A DNA stretch of 64,000 nt, from the NCBI GenBank assembly GCA_963844855.1, contig CAWJQP010000090.1:17200-81199 (forward strand), read 5' to 3'. The DNA comes from DASQDN01 sp963844855. Its GTDB lineage: Bacteria > Acidobacteriota > Terriglobia > Bryobacterales > Bryobacteraceae. The first letter of the stretch is position 1, and each line of letters starts with the position of its first letter. Below are positions 33,018 through 45,368 of this stretch, piece by piece. A program made the translations under genes and the position numbers. The notes beneath the pieces are model-generated. The model had not been told where the DNA came from. It did no database searches and was given only the letters and a program-made list of their open reading frames with translations.

Positions 33018-34601
33018 TCACCCTCCCGTAAAAGTCAGTGTCGAACGAAAAGAAGAATACCGCTTTCTGACTGCCGGCGCAGAGCCCAGTTCAGACTGCG
33101 ACATTGGCCGGTAATAGTGGTAGTTCAGCTCGAGATATCCGAAGTTGGCATTCCGGCCGCGCGGGTAGATCGCCTGCATCACCGAGTGTCCCTGCGCATG
33201 CGCGAAGTATCCGGAGACTGTGAGCTGAGGGTTCACATTGTAATCGACACCGGCATCGTAAAGGGTCGCCAGTCCCCGATTGCCGCCGGTTGCGCGCCCA
33301 ATGTAGCCGAACGTCCACGGCTGAAACGCGCCTCCGCCCAGATACCAGAGGTCGCTGCCGCTCGCGAGGCGAAGCCCGTGGACCTCCGTGCGGATGGTAA
33401 TCGCACTGTGCGGCCGGAGCAGCAGCATCCCCATGAAATCCTCGTTGTTGAGGAAATCGAAGAAGGGAAATCGCGCGTAGGGCCGCGGTGTGGGCAGGAT
33501 CTGGAAGAAGGTTCCGTGACGGTTATCCAGCGGGTTATCGTCACCGCTGCCATGGAAGTAGCCTGCGCGCAGCCACGGCCGTAGCGCCGGCATTCCTGGC
33601 GGCTGCCACCCGGCTTCCGCCGCTATCGCGGTTGCCCGGTGATCCAGCCTGCCCCACCGGCCTGTCTGTCCAACCCCCCACACCAGGAAATCCAGCGGCC
33701 CCCCTCCGGTCGTGATCCTGTGCAGATAGTGGCCGCCGAAGGATCCGATCCGAATGTTCGCCAGGTCACTGTTCCGCAGCTCGGAAGGGCGGTTGTCGGT
33801 CTTGACGATGTGGCGCCAGTCCTGGTAGTAAATCCCGAAACCCCGCGCGTCGATATGGTGCCTTTTGCTGGAATACGATCGCGTCAGTGCCGCGTATCCC
33901 AATCCGACATGGAGGTTTCCCCAGCCATCCACCTGAAATACGCCGCGAGTGGGGAGCACGCCGAGCACAGTCACATTGGTATTCTTCGAATTCCACGTGT
34001 AATGGCCTCCGTCGAAGCTGCGGCCCACGTGCGTGAATCCGAAAGTTCCGATCAGACGCTGGCTGATTCGTTCGCGCTTCAGCCACGCGATGGTCACGTC
34101 CTCGGGCGCCGTTTCCGTGCCGTCATTGAATTCGAAACGCCCCAGCCGCAGCGCATGCGCGCTCTGCTTGATCCGCACGAATGCCTGTTTCGGAAACACC
34201 ATCGCGGCATTGCGCGAACGGTCGTTGGAGACATAGTAATTCGCGCCAAGCCCGAGTTGTCCCTGGGTGCCCGGCGCGACTGCATTTTCCGGCAATCCGA
34301 GCAAGATGGGAGCCGCGAGTTCAATCTGCCAGTCAAATCTCTTCCCTGCCTGGCTAAAAGCGAGGCGCGCGAGGTTGCCCGAAAAAGCGTAGGAGTTGTC
34401 GGCGTCACCCTCAAACCAGTTCCAGAATTCCACACGGCTTCGGATGCTGCCGTGGAGCACGACGGGGCCGAGCTTGAGATCCTGAGCGGCAGTCTGCGCC
34501 AGCGCGGGCGTACAGGCGGCGCCGGCAAGCGTTAACGCGTAAAGGCTCATCGCGGGAAGGGAACTGCGCATCGCCATCAAGGATGAAAACATCATTGTCA
34601 C
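33018..34601 (-). CDS. Alginate-export-like outer-membrane porin with altered C-terminus
   Basis: The product is about 525 residues. It has a signal peptide (LYALTLAGAACTPALAQ) and the alginate-export (AlgE-type) beta-barrel pattern: GSIRSRVEFWNWFEGDADNSYAFSGNLARLAFSQ, FDWQIELAAP, GRFEFNDGTETAP, then GNRGLATLYDAGVDYNVNPQLTVSGYFAHAQGHSVMQAIYPRGRNANFGYLELNYHYY. Barrels of this type end in an aromatic residue soon after GYLELNY. Here 28 unusual residues follow (RPMSQSELGSAP...), encoded by the proposed mobile element. The missing C-terminal aromatic may impair BAM assembly. The start among GTG 34601 and nearby ATGs is uncertain. Confidence 0.78.
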   Translation of the reverse strand: MTMMFSSLMAMRSSLPAMSLYALTLAGAACTPALAQTAAQDLKLGPVVLHGSIRSRVEFWNWFEGDADNSYAFSGNLARLAFSQAGKRFDWQIELAAPILLGLPENAVAPGTQGQLGLGANYYVSNDRSRNAAMVFPKQAFVRIKQSAHALRLGRFEFNDGTETAPEDVTIAWLKRERISQRLIGTFGFTHVGRSFDGGHYTWNSKNTNVTVLGVLPTRGVFQVDGWGNLHVGLGYAALTRSYSSKRHHIDARGFGIYYQDWRHIVKTDNRPSELRNSDLANIRIGSFGGHYLHRITTGGGPLDFLVWGVGQTGRWGRLDHRATAIAAEAGWQPPGMPALRPWLRAGYFHGSGDDNPLDNRHGTFFQILPTPRPYARFPFFDFLNNEDFMGMLLLRPHSAITIRTEVHGLRLASGSDLWYLGGGAFQPWTFGYIGRATGGNRGLATLYDAGVDYNVNPQLTVSGYFAHAQGHSVMQAIYPRGRNANFGYLELNYHYYRPMSQSELGSAPAVRKRYSSFRSTLTFTGG

Positions 34602-34745
34602 AGGTATTGCAGGCCGCCGGTGGCTTGTGTCAATCGGTTGACTTGTGCCCGAGCGAGTTGATACTCTGGCTCCACTTGCGGGCAGCCCGAGGTGTCTGGT
34701 CCGCGTGTTCCTTGGGCAACGTTCGCGACGTGGGAGGGCAAAAAA

Positions 34746-37700
34746 ATGCTCAAGGGAATCACGTTTTTTCTAACTGCGCTTCTGTTTGGGTTGTCTCTAT
34801 CTGGTCAGGTGCCTACGGCCGAGCTGACCGGCATCATTACCGATTCCTCCGCTGCCGTTGTGGCGGGTGCGGAAGTGGTGATTACCCATACCGCCACCAA
34901 TGTCAGGCGTTCGTTGGTCACCAACTCCTCAGGCGTCTACATCGCGCCGGCATTGCAGCCGGGCACCTACTCCGTTCGAGTGTCACTGGCAGGATTCCGC
35001 TCAGCCGTCGAAAACGAGGTTCTGCTGCAGGTGGGTCAGACCGTCCGCCTCAACTTCGAATTACAAGTCGGCGACGTCACCGAAACGGTAGAAGTCTCTG
35101 CCACCACCGAAAACCTCGACACTGACACAACCACTGTCGGAACCGTAATCGACAATCGCCGCATTGAGGACCTTCCGCTGAATGGCCGCAATTACCTGCA
35201 ACTGGCTTCCCTTGTTCCGTCGGGAACAATCTACGGTCCCGGTAATTTCATCGCCGGCGCCCGTGGCGGCGGCGCCCGCGCACAGCTTTCATTGAACCTT
35301 TCGGGGCAGCGCTTTCAGTTCAACCGCTTCACTCTCGACGGAGTAGAAAACACCGATCCAAATTTTGGCACTTACCTGTTTCTTCCATCAGTCGATGCTC
35401 TCCAGGAATTCAAAGTCGAGACGGGCACCTACAGCGCCGAGTTCGGCAAGAACATGACGCAGGTTAATGTCATCACGAAAAGCGGAACCAACGAGCTTCA
35501 CGGCAGTCTGTTCGAATTTGTCCGCAACACGGCGATGGACGCCCGCAATTTCTTTCAGCTTCCAAACGCGCCTATCCAGCCCCTCAAGCGCAATCAATTT
35601 GGATTCACACTTGGCGGACCGGTCGTGATCCCGAAGGTCCTCAACGGACGCAACAAGCTGTTCTTCTTCGCCAACTACGAAGGCCAGCGCCAGCGCGTCG
35701 GGTCACTGTTATTCGCCACCGTTCCGCTGCCGGAGTATTTCAACGGCAATTTTTCGGGCATGTCGCAGACCATCTATGATCCGAACACGCGAGTCTTAAA
35801 TGCGGCCGGAACCGCCGTCGTCTCGCAAGCCCCGTTTCCCAACAACACCATTCCTCAGAGTCGCATTCATCCGACGTCGCTCACAGCGAGACCTCTCTGG
35901 CCTACGCCTAACAGCCCTCCCACGGCCGTGCGGGACCTCGTGTACTCGCAGAACTATCAGAACAATCTGGAGTCCGCACGGGCCGATAGCGACGGCGGAA
36001 TGATCCGCGTCGACTGGCAGCACACCGACAACTCGAGCTTTCAGATCCGTTACAGCACTGCCAATGAGCCCTACTACACTCCGGCCCCTATTGCCGAACA
36101 AGGCAACGTGAATACAAGCATCAGTCATCAGGGCATGGTTGGTCATACGTGGGCACTCAACCCGACTATGGTGAATCAGCTCAAGCTGGGATACAGCCGG
36201 CTGGCCGCGGACAACGGCAACCTGCATGCCTTCGATGCCGAGAACAACTGGGTAGAGAAGCTCAATATCCCTTACGTCTTGCGAAGCCCCCGGACGTGGG
36301 GCAGTCCAAGGCTCGGCATCGGTCCGTTCACCGTCAGTCGGCGATCCGGAAAACTCCCCCTACTCCAACTGGGACACTCTCATGCAGGTGACCAACAACT
36401 TTTCCTGGAGCAAGGGCACCCACACTATCAAAATCGGCGGAGACTACGTACACACGCGATTCGATCTCTCCGGCAATGACCGGCCCCGCGGGCAGTTCGC
36501 GTTCACCGGAGCCTATTCGCAGCTTACGGGCCAGACACCGCTGGCGCTTCACGGAATGTCAGACTACCTGCTCGGCCTGATAGCCAACCAGCAGGCGCAA
36601 CTCGGCGAGGTTGCCGCCCAGCTTCGCAGCTTTTCCACCGGCTTGTACTTTCAGGACAACTGGAAGGTTACTCCGAAGCTGACCTTGAACCTCGGTTTGA
36701 GGTACGAGCTGGCGCCTGGCTGGACAGAGAAGTACGACCACATGACCGTCGTGAGCTGGTCATGGGACAATTCCTTCCATCCACTCTGGGTACGCGTCGG
36801 CGAGGGAGGTTTTTACGATGGCAATCCGCCTGTGCCTTTGCCCGATGGTTGGGCTATTGCGCGAGATGGCCGCTTCGGACGCCGTTCGTGGAAGACCGAT
36901 CGCCGCCAGTTCGCACCCCGGCTTGGCTTTGCCTACAGCTTGAACGCGAAAACCGTGCTGCGCGGCGGCCTGGGTATCTTTTACCCACACGACATCGGTA
37001 ACGCGGCATTCGACGTTCTCCGCAACCAGCCGTTTACGATGCGTATCGCTTCCAACTCGAACCAGTTCATCCCGAATGCCAACTGGGATGCTCCGTATCC
37101 GCCGGAATCGCTCAGAGTTTCGACCCTCACGCCTTCCTGGGTTTGGGGCGATCCCCAGCCGTACTCGCCCCAGTGGTCCTTCAATGTTCAGCGCTCGCTG
37201 AGCAGCACGATGTCGCTCGAAGTCGGCTACGTCGGTTCGGCCAGCGTCCACCTGCAGCGGACCGTCTATGCCAACGACTCTGTTCCGGGAGGACCGATCG
37301 CGAATCGCAACCTGCGGCGTCCATTCCCGGACCTGGGCTTCATACAAGCCGTGGAGGCGCCGAGTCACGCTTCCTATCACTCTCTTCAGACCCGCTTGCA
37401 GCAGCGCTTCTCGCACGGCTTTACACTTCTGGCGGCGTTTAGCTGGGAAAAGTCCATCGACGATGGCAGCGGCATCCGGCAAGCGGATGGCGACAGCTAT
37501 GTACCGCCGAATGGAGCGGATTTGCGATCCGAGCGTGGGCTTTCCGCCTTCAACTTTGGCAAGAAGCTCACCGTTTCCGGTCTCTGGCAATTGCCGTTCG
37601 GGCGCGGCAAAGCAGTGGGCGGCAACATAAACAAAGTGTTGGATCAATTCATCGGTAATTGGCAACTGGGTGGCATTGTGACCCTCGAAGGCGGCTTCCC

Positions 37701-38187
37701 GTTTTCCGCCAGTTGTCAGGCCAACGCCATCTTTCAAAATACCGATGCCACTTGCCGCCCCGACGCTACCGGAATCACACCGGTCCTCGACAACCCCGAC
37801 CCGGCACAATGGTTCAATCCGGCCGCCTTCGTCAATCGCCTGGACTTTACACCGAACGTCGGTCCTTATCGCTTCGGAAACAGCGCCCGCAATAACCTGA
37901 TTGGTCCGCCTCTTACGCAGGTGGATGCATCACTCTTCAAATCGTTCCGCTTCGGCGAGGGGACGGAACTCGACTTTCGCGCCGAGTTCTTCAACGCGCT
38001 CAATCACCCGAACTTCGGCCAGCCGGCCGCAACCGTCGGCGTTGCAGGCTTCGCCAGAGTATCGAACACTCGAACCGACCAGCGTCAGATCCAACTAGGC
38101 TTGCGGCTGACCTTTAACGTAGAGGCAGGATTTACCGTACAGCGTTGGTTGCCATCTTGTCGCAGTTCCCGCAATGCTTTAGTCTGA
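34746..38187 (+). pseudogene. TonB-dependent receptor with carboxypeptidase-regulatory domain, one frameshift
   Basis: GGGAGG precedes the ATG at 34746. The signal peptide (LKGITFFLTALLFGLSLSGQ) leads to the regulatory beta-sandwich (AELTGIITDSSAAVVAGAEVVITHTATN...LQPGTYSVRVSLAGF) and the plug (EDLPLNGRNYLQLASL, QVNVITKSGTNELHGSLFEFVRNTAMDARNFF). The single shift at about 36340 separates GIGPFTV from VGDPENSPYSNWDTLMQVTNNF. The barrel then runs to the end (FQDNWKVTPKLTLNLGLRYELAP...FRAEFFNALNHPNFG...IQLGLRLTFN). The restored protein is about 1,147 residues. It sits just upstream of the DUF1549 and DUF1501 genes, a common acidobacterial arrangement for uptake and processing of complex glycans. 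Confidence 0.82.
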
Positions 38188-38191
38188 AGAG

Positions 38192-41031
<2,840 letters not shown>

Positions 41032-41034
41032 ACG

Positions 41035-42478
41035 ATGTCTACGACACGCATCGAGTTCAGGCCGGACAGACTACGCGCCGGGAAATGCTGTGCCGGTGCG
41101 CGAACGGCTTCGGCGGGCTCGCGCTGGCTATCTGCTGCTGACGAGAGGCGCCAGGCTGAGAGCTGCCGGAGCCGCATCACACAGCGAAAGCCAAGTCGGT
41201 GATCTTCCTGTTCATGGACGGCGGACCGTCGCAGATCGACACCTTCGATCCCAAGCCGCGGCTCCGCGAAGGAACACGGCAAGCCGATTCCGATCAAGAC
41301 GCCGACTACCGTCTTCAACATCGGCGACAAGGTGCTGGGCTCGCCGTTCGAGTTCCAGCAGTACGGCCAGTCGGGCGCGATCGGTGAGCGAACTGTTTCC
41401 TCACGTGGCGACGTGCGTCGACGACCTGACGATCGTCCGGTCGATGGTGTCGGATCACTCCGAGCACACGGCCGCCAATTACTTCATGCATTCCGGCTCC
41501 GGCTTTCAGGGCCGTCCGAGCATGGGCGGATGGGTGGTCTACGGACTCGGCAGCGAGTGCGAGAATCTTCCGGGCTTCATCGTGCTCGAGAGCGGCCTGG
41601 TTCCTCCCGGAGGAATGGATCTTTTCGGCAGCGGCTTTCTGCCCGCGAGCTATCAGGGCACGCTTTTCCGTCAGGGGCCGCAGCCCATCGCCGACCTCAA
41701 GCCGCGCGAGACACGACGCGACGCGCAGCAGGCGCAAAGCTGGATCTGCTGCGGAGGCTGAACCAAGGGGTGCTCGACCGCTTCGCCGGTGTGATCGCGA
41801 AGTGGAAGCGACGATCTAGAACTACGAACTGGCATTCCGGATGCAATCGGCAGGTGCCGGACCTTGCTCGACCTGCGCGACGAAACCGAGGCAACGCGAG
41901 AATCTGTACGGCCTCGACGATCCGGAGACGGAGGAGTTCGGCCGCCAGTGCCTGCTGGCGCGCCGGATGGTCGAGCGCGGTGTTCGCTTTGTCGAACTGC
42001 TGCCGCCCGGCGGAAAGGGCATCGACCGGTGGGACCAGCATGCCGGCATCTGGAAGCGGACACCGCGTCAATGCCAAAGCTGTCGACAAGCCGATCGCCG
42101 CGCTGCTTGAAGGACCTGAAGGCGCAGCGGGATGCTGAACGAAACCATCGTGCTGTGGGGCGGCGAGTTCGGCCGAACGCCGTGCGCGCAGTTCGCTGAC
42201 GTGCAAGTACACGAATGCGAAGTCGGTCGCGACCACAACCCGTTCGGCTTCACGATGTGGATGGCCGGCGGCGGATTGAAGCGGCGGCCTGACGTACGGC
42301 GCAACCGACGAGTTCGGCTACTTACGCGATCGAGAACAAGGTCCACGTCCACGATCTGCACGCGACGATCCTGCATCTGCTCGGTCTCGACCACAAGCGG
42401 CTGACCTACCGCTTCAGCGGCCGCGATATGCGGCTGACGGACGTCCACGGCGAGGTCATTCACGACATCCTGGCATGA
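41035..42478 (+). pseudogene. DUF1501 protein gene with many frameshifts
   Basis: It starts four bases after the previous gene. A Tat-like leader (TTRREMLCRCANGFGGLALA) is followed by the DUF1501/sulfatase-like core: SVIFLFMDGGPSQIDTFDPKPRL, PHVATCVDDLTIVRSMVSDHSEHTAANYFMHSG, GRPSMGGWVVYGLGSECENLPGFIVL, CLLARRMVERGVRFVELLPPGGKGIDRWDQHAG, LNETIVLWGGEFGRTPCAQ, GRDHNPFGFTMWMAGGGLK and VHDLHATILHLLGLDHKRLTYRFSGRDMRLTDVHG to the stop. Six or more indels interrupt these blocks. An intact relative lies at 49395-50504. It is paired with DUF1549/DUF1553 as usual for this family. Confidence 0.8.
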
Positions 42479-42482
42479 AGCT

Positions 42483-42641
42483 TCAGGTGCGTTTCGAGCG
42501 CACGGCTTTGAGCAGCGCGGCGCCCACAACGACCAATGTTCCCGCGACAATCCAACGGGGCGGCACGCCCAGCAGCGTGCACGCATAAATCAGGCCGCCC
42601 AATATTAGCGCATATCCGAGTACGTAAAGCGCGAAAGTCAC
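42483..42641 (-). CDS. Small two-helix membrane protein, 52 residues
   Basis: From the GTG at 42641 it encodes TFALYVLGYALILGGLIYACTLLGVPPRWIVAGTLVVVGAALLKAVRSKRT in short segments: two hydrophobic helices with a short loop containing PPRW and a basic tail. The pattern is shared by a small conserved protein often seen in acidobacteria; its function is unknown. No clear ribosome-binding site. It converges on the DUF1501 pseudogene end. Confidence 0.55.
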   Translation of the reverse strand: MTFALYVLGYALILGGLIYACTLLGVPPRWIVAGTLVVVGAALLKAVRSKRT

Positions 42642-42661
42642 TTGTTTGGCGCGGCAACGTG

Positions 42662-42931
42662 CTATCTGGACGCAACCCGCCGCAAGACGTTCACGGGCTC
42701 GGACATTTCGGCGAGACAACTGCCGCCCAGCTTCTGGACCCTTCGCATCACTGACTTGGTCTTGTCGTAGGCCCGGCTGGAACCTGCCTCCACCTCGTTA
42801 AAGATTCGGGTGCCTTTCTTGCGCAACGCACGGCGCGACTGGTAGCCAGACTGCGGCGCGTATAGCAGCGCTACAGTAGCTCCGGCAACCAACCCCGCCC
42901 CTAACATGCACCAACTTGTTGTCGAATTCAT
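42662..42931 (-). CDS. YtxH-domain small membrane protein
   Basis: The ATG at 42931 has GAAGGAG upstream and gives 89 residues. A single helix with a small-residue pattern (SWCMLGAGLVAGATVALLYAPQSG) precedes a basic amphipathic region (YQSRRALRKKGTRIFNEVEAGSSRAYDKTKSVMRRVQKL). LLYAPQSG followed by charged helices is the YtxH signature. Members are linked to general stress responses. The DUF892 and SDR genes nearby fit this. Confidence 0.72.
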   Translation of the reverse strand: MNSTTSWCMLGAGLVAGATVALLYAPQSGYQSRRALRKKGTRIFNEVEAGSSRAYDKTKSVMRRVQKLGGSCLAEMSEPVNVLRRVASR

Positions 42932-43055
42932 GTTCTTTCTCCTTCTTCTTGTTCCGTCGGCTAAGTTACCGCCGACGCGGAAGCCGTGAACTTTTCGATG
43001 TCCACGGCTTGCCGCGCCAGCGGTTCCCGCTTCACCCATGGCGGAAGGTTGAGCT

Positions 43056-43580
43056 TCAGTAAACTTTAGTCGTTTCCCGTACCGCTTCCTTATTGATTCC
43101 GGTACTGAAGAGGCCGCCTTCGGCGATCTTATTCAGCTTGTCGTCGGCTTTGCTCTCTTCATTAAGGCTCTCTTTGAGCAGGTCGGCGGCATCATCGTAA
43201 TCGAGCAGCTTCGCATGGGCCCGGGCTGTCCCATACGCTGAAATCTCGTAATGTTCAACACGCTGAGCGGCGCCGATTAAAGCGGCGTCTTTCACGTCCG
43301 GATCGCCCGGTACTCCGATGAGCTTTTCTCCCTCCTCGATCAACCCTTCCATGGCATCGCAACGCATGCCGCTGGCAGGAACTCCCAATCCTTGGAAAAT
43401 CCTGTTAAGCCGCGCAATCTGATTCGTCGTCTCTTGCAGATGCGTCCGGAACGCATCCTTGAGATCGATGTTCGTTGCGGCCTCAGCCATCTTGGGCAAA
43501 GCCATGACAAGCTGATTTTCCGCATCATACAGATCGCGAAGTTCGTGCACGAATAGTGTCTGCATTGAGGCCAGTTCCAT
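43056..43580 (-). CDS. YciE/YciF-like DUF892 ferritin-like protein
   Basis: AGAGGAGAG lies ahead of the ATG at 43580, giving 174 residues. The four-helix bundle pattern of DUF892 is clear: FVHELRDLYDAENQLVMALPKMAEAATNIDLKDAFRTHLQETTNQIARL, CDAMEGLIEEGEKLIG, and DAALIGAAQRVEHYEISAYGTARAHAKLLDYDDAADLLKESLNEESKADDKL. Glu and His residues in ELRDLYDAE, HLQET, EHYE and EE positions could bind a di-iron centre, as in ferritin-like proteins. The family is induced by stress. It is divergent from the SDR gene with a short shared promoter region. Confidence 0.88.
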   Translation of the reverse strand: MELASMQTLFVHELRDLYDAENQLVMALPKMAEAATNIDLKDAFRTHLQETTNQIARLNRIFQGLGVPASGMRCDAMEGLIEEGEKLIGVPGDPDVKDAALIGAAQRVEHYEISAYGTARAHAKLLDYDDAADLLKESLNEESKADDKLNKIAEGGLFSTGINKEAVRETTKVY

Positions 43581-43708
43581 GTAAACTCTCCTCTCTCGTG
43601 AGCTTGACTCGCCGCACGACCCGTTTGTTTCATCGCAACGTGAAATCGAAGTCGTAACAGCGGGATGCCCGCAGATTCTATGGTGGGAGGCTGAAACAAG
43701 AAACCAAT

Positions 43709-44578
43709 ATGCCAACGATTGAGCAGTCGAAAACAAGACCGAAGCAACGCCAGGAACAACCGGGTATCGAATCGAAGATGGAGCCGCGTCCCATTGCCGA
43801 GCGTGAGGAATACCGTGGCAGCGGCAAGCTGCTGGACCGGGTTGCTATTATTACCGGCGGCGACAGCGGTATCGGGCGGGCTACTGCCATCGCATTCGCA
43901 AAGGAAGGAGCAGATGTTGCCATCGTCTATCTTCAAAAGGAGCAGGGCGATGCTCAGGAGACAAAGGTCAATGTGGAAAAATACGGAAGGCAATGTATTC
44001 TTATTGACGGCAATATTCAAGATGAGGAGTTTTGCGGCCGGGTAATTGACGAGACAATCAAAACATTCGGACGCCTGGACATCCTGGTGAACAATGCCGC
44101 CGAGCAACATGAGGCGCATAGCCTCGAGGAGATATCTGCCGACCAACTGGAGCGAACGTTCCGCACAAACCTGTTCTCGATGTTCTACCTGAGCAAGGCC
44201 GCTTTGCCGCACATGAAGCGTGGCGCGGCCATTATCAATAGCACTTCCGTCACGGCCTATCGGGGCAGCCCTCACCTGATCGATTACGCAGCCACAAAGG
44301 GAGCCATCGTGGCTTTCACCCGATCGCTTGCGCTGGCCGTGGTTGACCGGGGTATCCGCGTGAATGCCGTCGCGCCAGGGCCGATCTGGACTCCTCTGAT
44401 TCCCGCAACATTCGACGAGGAGAAGGTGTCGGAATTTGGAAAGAATGTTCCCATGAAGCGGCCTGGCGAGCCCGCTGAGGTCGCTCCGAGTTATGTGTTC
44501 CTGGCGAGCGAACTGGATTCCTCCTACATGACCGGCCAGGTACTCCACCCCAACGGCGGCGACATCAATAATACATAG
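43709..44578 (+). CDS. SDR-family oxidoreductase (YghA/GsiB-type)
   Basis: The product is 289 residues. A 35-residue polar N-terminal extension (QEQPGIESKMEPRPIAEREEYRGSGKLLDR) is typical of the classical SDRs called YghA-like. The NAD(P) motif TGGDSGIGRA, NNAAEQ, the catalytic Ser (NSTSVTAY) and YxxxK (YAATKGA) are present, so it should be an active dehydrogenase. The C-terminal PGPIWTPLIPATFDEEKVSEFGKNVPMKRPGEPAEVAPSYVFLAS is also diagnostic. It stands with DUF892 and YtxH genes, a frequent stress cluster. The substrate is not predictable. Confidence 0.9.
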   Translation: MPTIEQSKTRPKQRQEQPGIESKMEPRPIAEREEYRGSGKLLDRVAIITGGDSGIGRATAIAFAKEGADVAIVYLQKEQGDAQETKVNVEKYGRQCILIDGNIQDEEFCGRVIDETIKTFGRLDILVNNAAEQHEAHSLEEISADQLERTFRTNLFSMFYLSKAALPHMKRGAAIINSTSVTAYRGSPHLIDYAATKGAIVAFTRSLALAVVDRGIRVNAVAPGPIWTPLIPATFDEEKVSEFGKNVPMKRPGEPAEVAPSYVFLASELDSSYMTGQVLHPNGGDINNT

Positions 44579-44637
44579 ACGCTACTGCCGCGCCCGGCCC
44601 AAACCTGCGATACTCACTGTCAGGAGAGGGCCGGGTA

Positions 44638-45351
44638 TTGCTGGGGCAACATAGACGACTGCGCAAATTCGCAATCGCGGGGCTGATTCTTGCGGGGGCA
44701 TATGCGGCCGGATGTGCCGGGTTCTTCTGGGTGATGCGGCAACCGCCGAGCGACTTCGGACGCATCATGTCGCGAGTGCCGATGCCGCTGATGATTGTGT
44801 TCCCATTCGAGCCGATGTGGAACGTAGCGCGCGGTGGCGAGCTTGAGCCGGGTCAGCCTGCGCCCGATTTCGCGCTCCCTCTCAGAGACAAGGGCGGCAT
44901 CGTCCGGTTAAGCGATTTTCGTGGCAGTAAGCCAGTCGCCCTGATTTTCGGCAGCTACACTTGACCGCCATTTCGCCGGGAGGTTCCCGAGCTAAACCGG
45001 TTGTACAAGGAGTATCGGGACCGGGCAGCTATCTACGTGGTCTACATCCAGGAAGCGCATCCGATGGATCGCTGGCAACTGCCGGTGAACATAAGAGAAG
45101 AGGTGCTTTTCTCGAGCCCGAAAACGATCGACGAACGGTTTGGAGTGGCTGACGCTTGCGTGCGAAAGCTGGGCATCGAAATCCCGGCACTGCTCGACCA
45201 TCTGAACGACACAACCGAAAAAGCCTACACTGCCTGGCCGGACCGGTTGTACGTCATTGATCGCCAGGGGCGCGTAGCGTACAAGAGCAAACCAGGGCCA
45301 TTCGGCTTCAAACCGGGCGACATGGAACAGGCATTGAAGGACGCGCTGTAA
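44638..45351 (+). CDS. Deiodinase-like selenoprotein (UGA-encoded Sec)
   Basis: One frame runs from TTG 44638 (GGAGAGG upstream) to 45351 with a single in-frame TGA at 44962-44964, codon 109. The protein has an N-terminal membrane helix (FAIAGLILAGAYAAGCAGFFWVM), then APDFALPLRDKGGIVRLSDFRGSKPVALIFGSYT, the TGA, and PPFRREVPELNRLYKEYRDRAAIYVVYIQEAHPMDRW. GSYT-U-PPF is the thioredoxin-fold active site of deiodinase-like proteins, where vertebrate deiodinases have GSCT-U-PPF. The rest (LPVNIREEVLFSSPKTIDERFGVADACVRKLGIEIPALLDHL...DRLYVIDRQGRVAYKSKPGPFGF) is conserved across the stop. Sec use is inferred from position and a hairpin just downstream. The role is a thiol redox enzyme. Read as a stop, it would lose the catalytic domain. 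Confidence 0.85.
44964..45001 (+). promoter_or_regulatory. Bacterial SECIS-like hairpin after the Sec codon
   Basis: CGGGA (44977-44981) pairs perfectly with TCCCG (44985-44989) around the loop GGT, about 18 nt after the TGA. An outer stem ACCG (44964-44967)/CGGT (44998-45001) supports it. A short G-containing apical loop at this distance is what bacterial SECIS elements show. Position and stem are visible; function is inferred. Confidence 0.65.
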
Positions 45352-45368
45352 CTACGCACCGCAAGCCG

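Larger units (their letters stand above)
28887..33112. mobile_element. Candidate mobile element: zinc protein, CHC2 primase, two tyrosine recombinases
   Basis: Four minus-strand genes overlap by four bases each (32908 to 29306). The porin gene to the right loses its normal end at about 33112. ACCGGCCAATGTC, the reverse complement of 33100-33112, matches ACCGGCTAATCTC at 28887-28899 in 11 of 13 positions in the inverted orientation, giving candidate terminal repeats. The ends are inferred, not proven. Two recombinases in tandem recall Tn554-type transposons, but the primase and zinc protein are not part of that model. Confidence 0.55.

Noticed and set aside
28887..33112. Interpretation as a prophage
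   Set aside because: There are no capsid, terminase, tail or lysis genes; only recombinases, primase and a zinc protein are present.
33639..34535. Long plus-strand open frame opposite the porin
   Set aside because: The minus-strand porin has a signal peptide and barrel motifs; the plus frame has no recognisable domain.
36760..37809. Long minus-strand open frame of 349 codons
   Set aside because: It lies fully opposite the receptor barrel, whose plus-strand frame is clearly conserved. GC-rich codon use opens the antisense frame.
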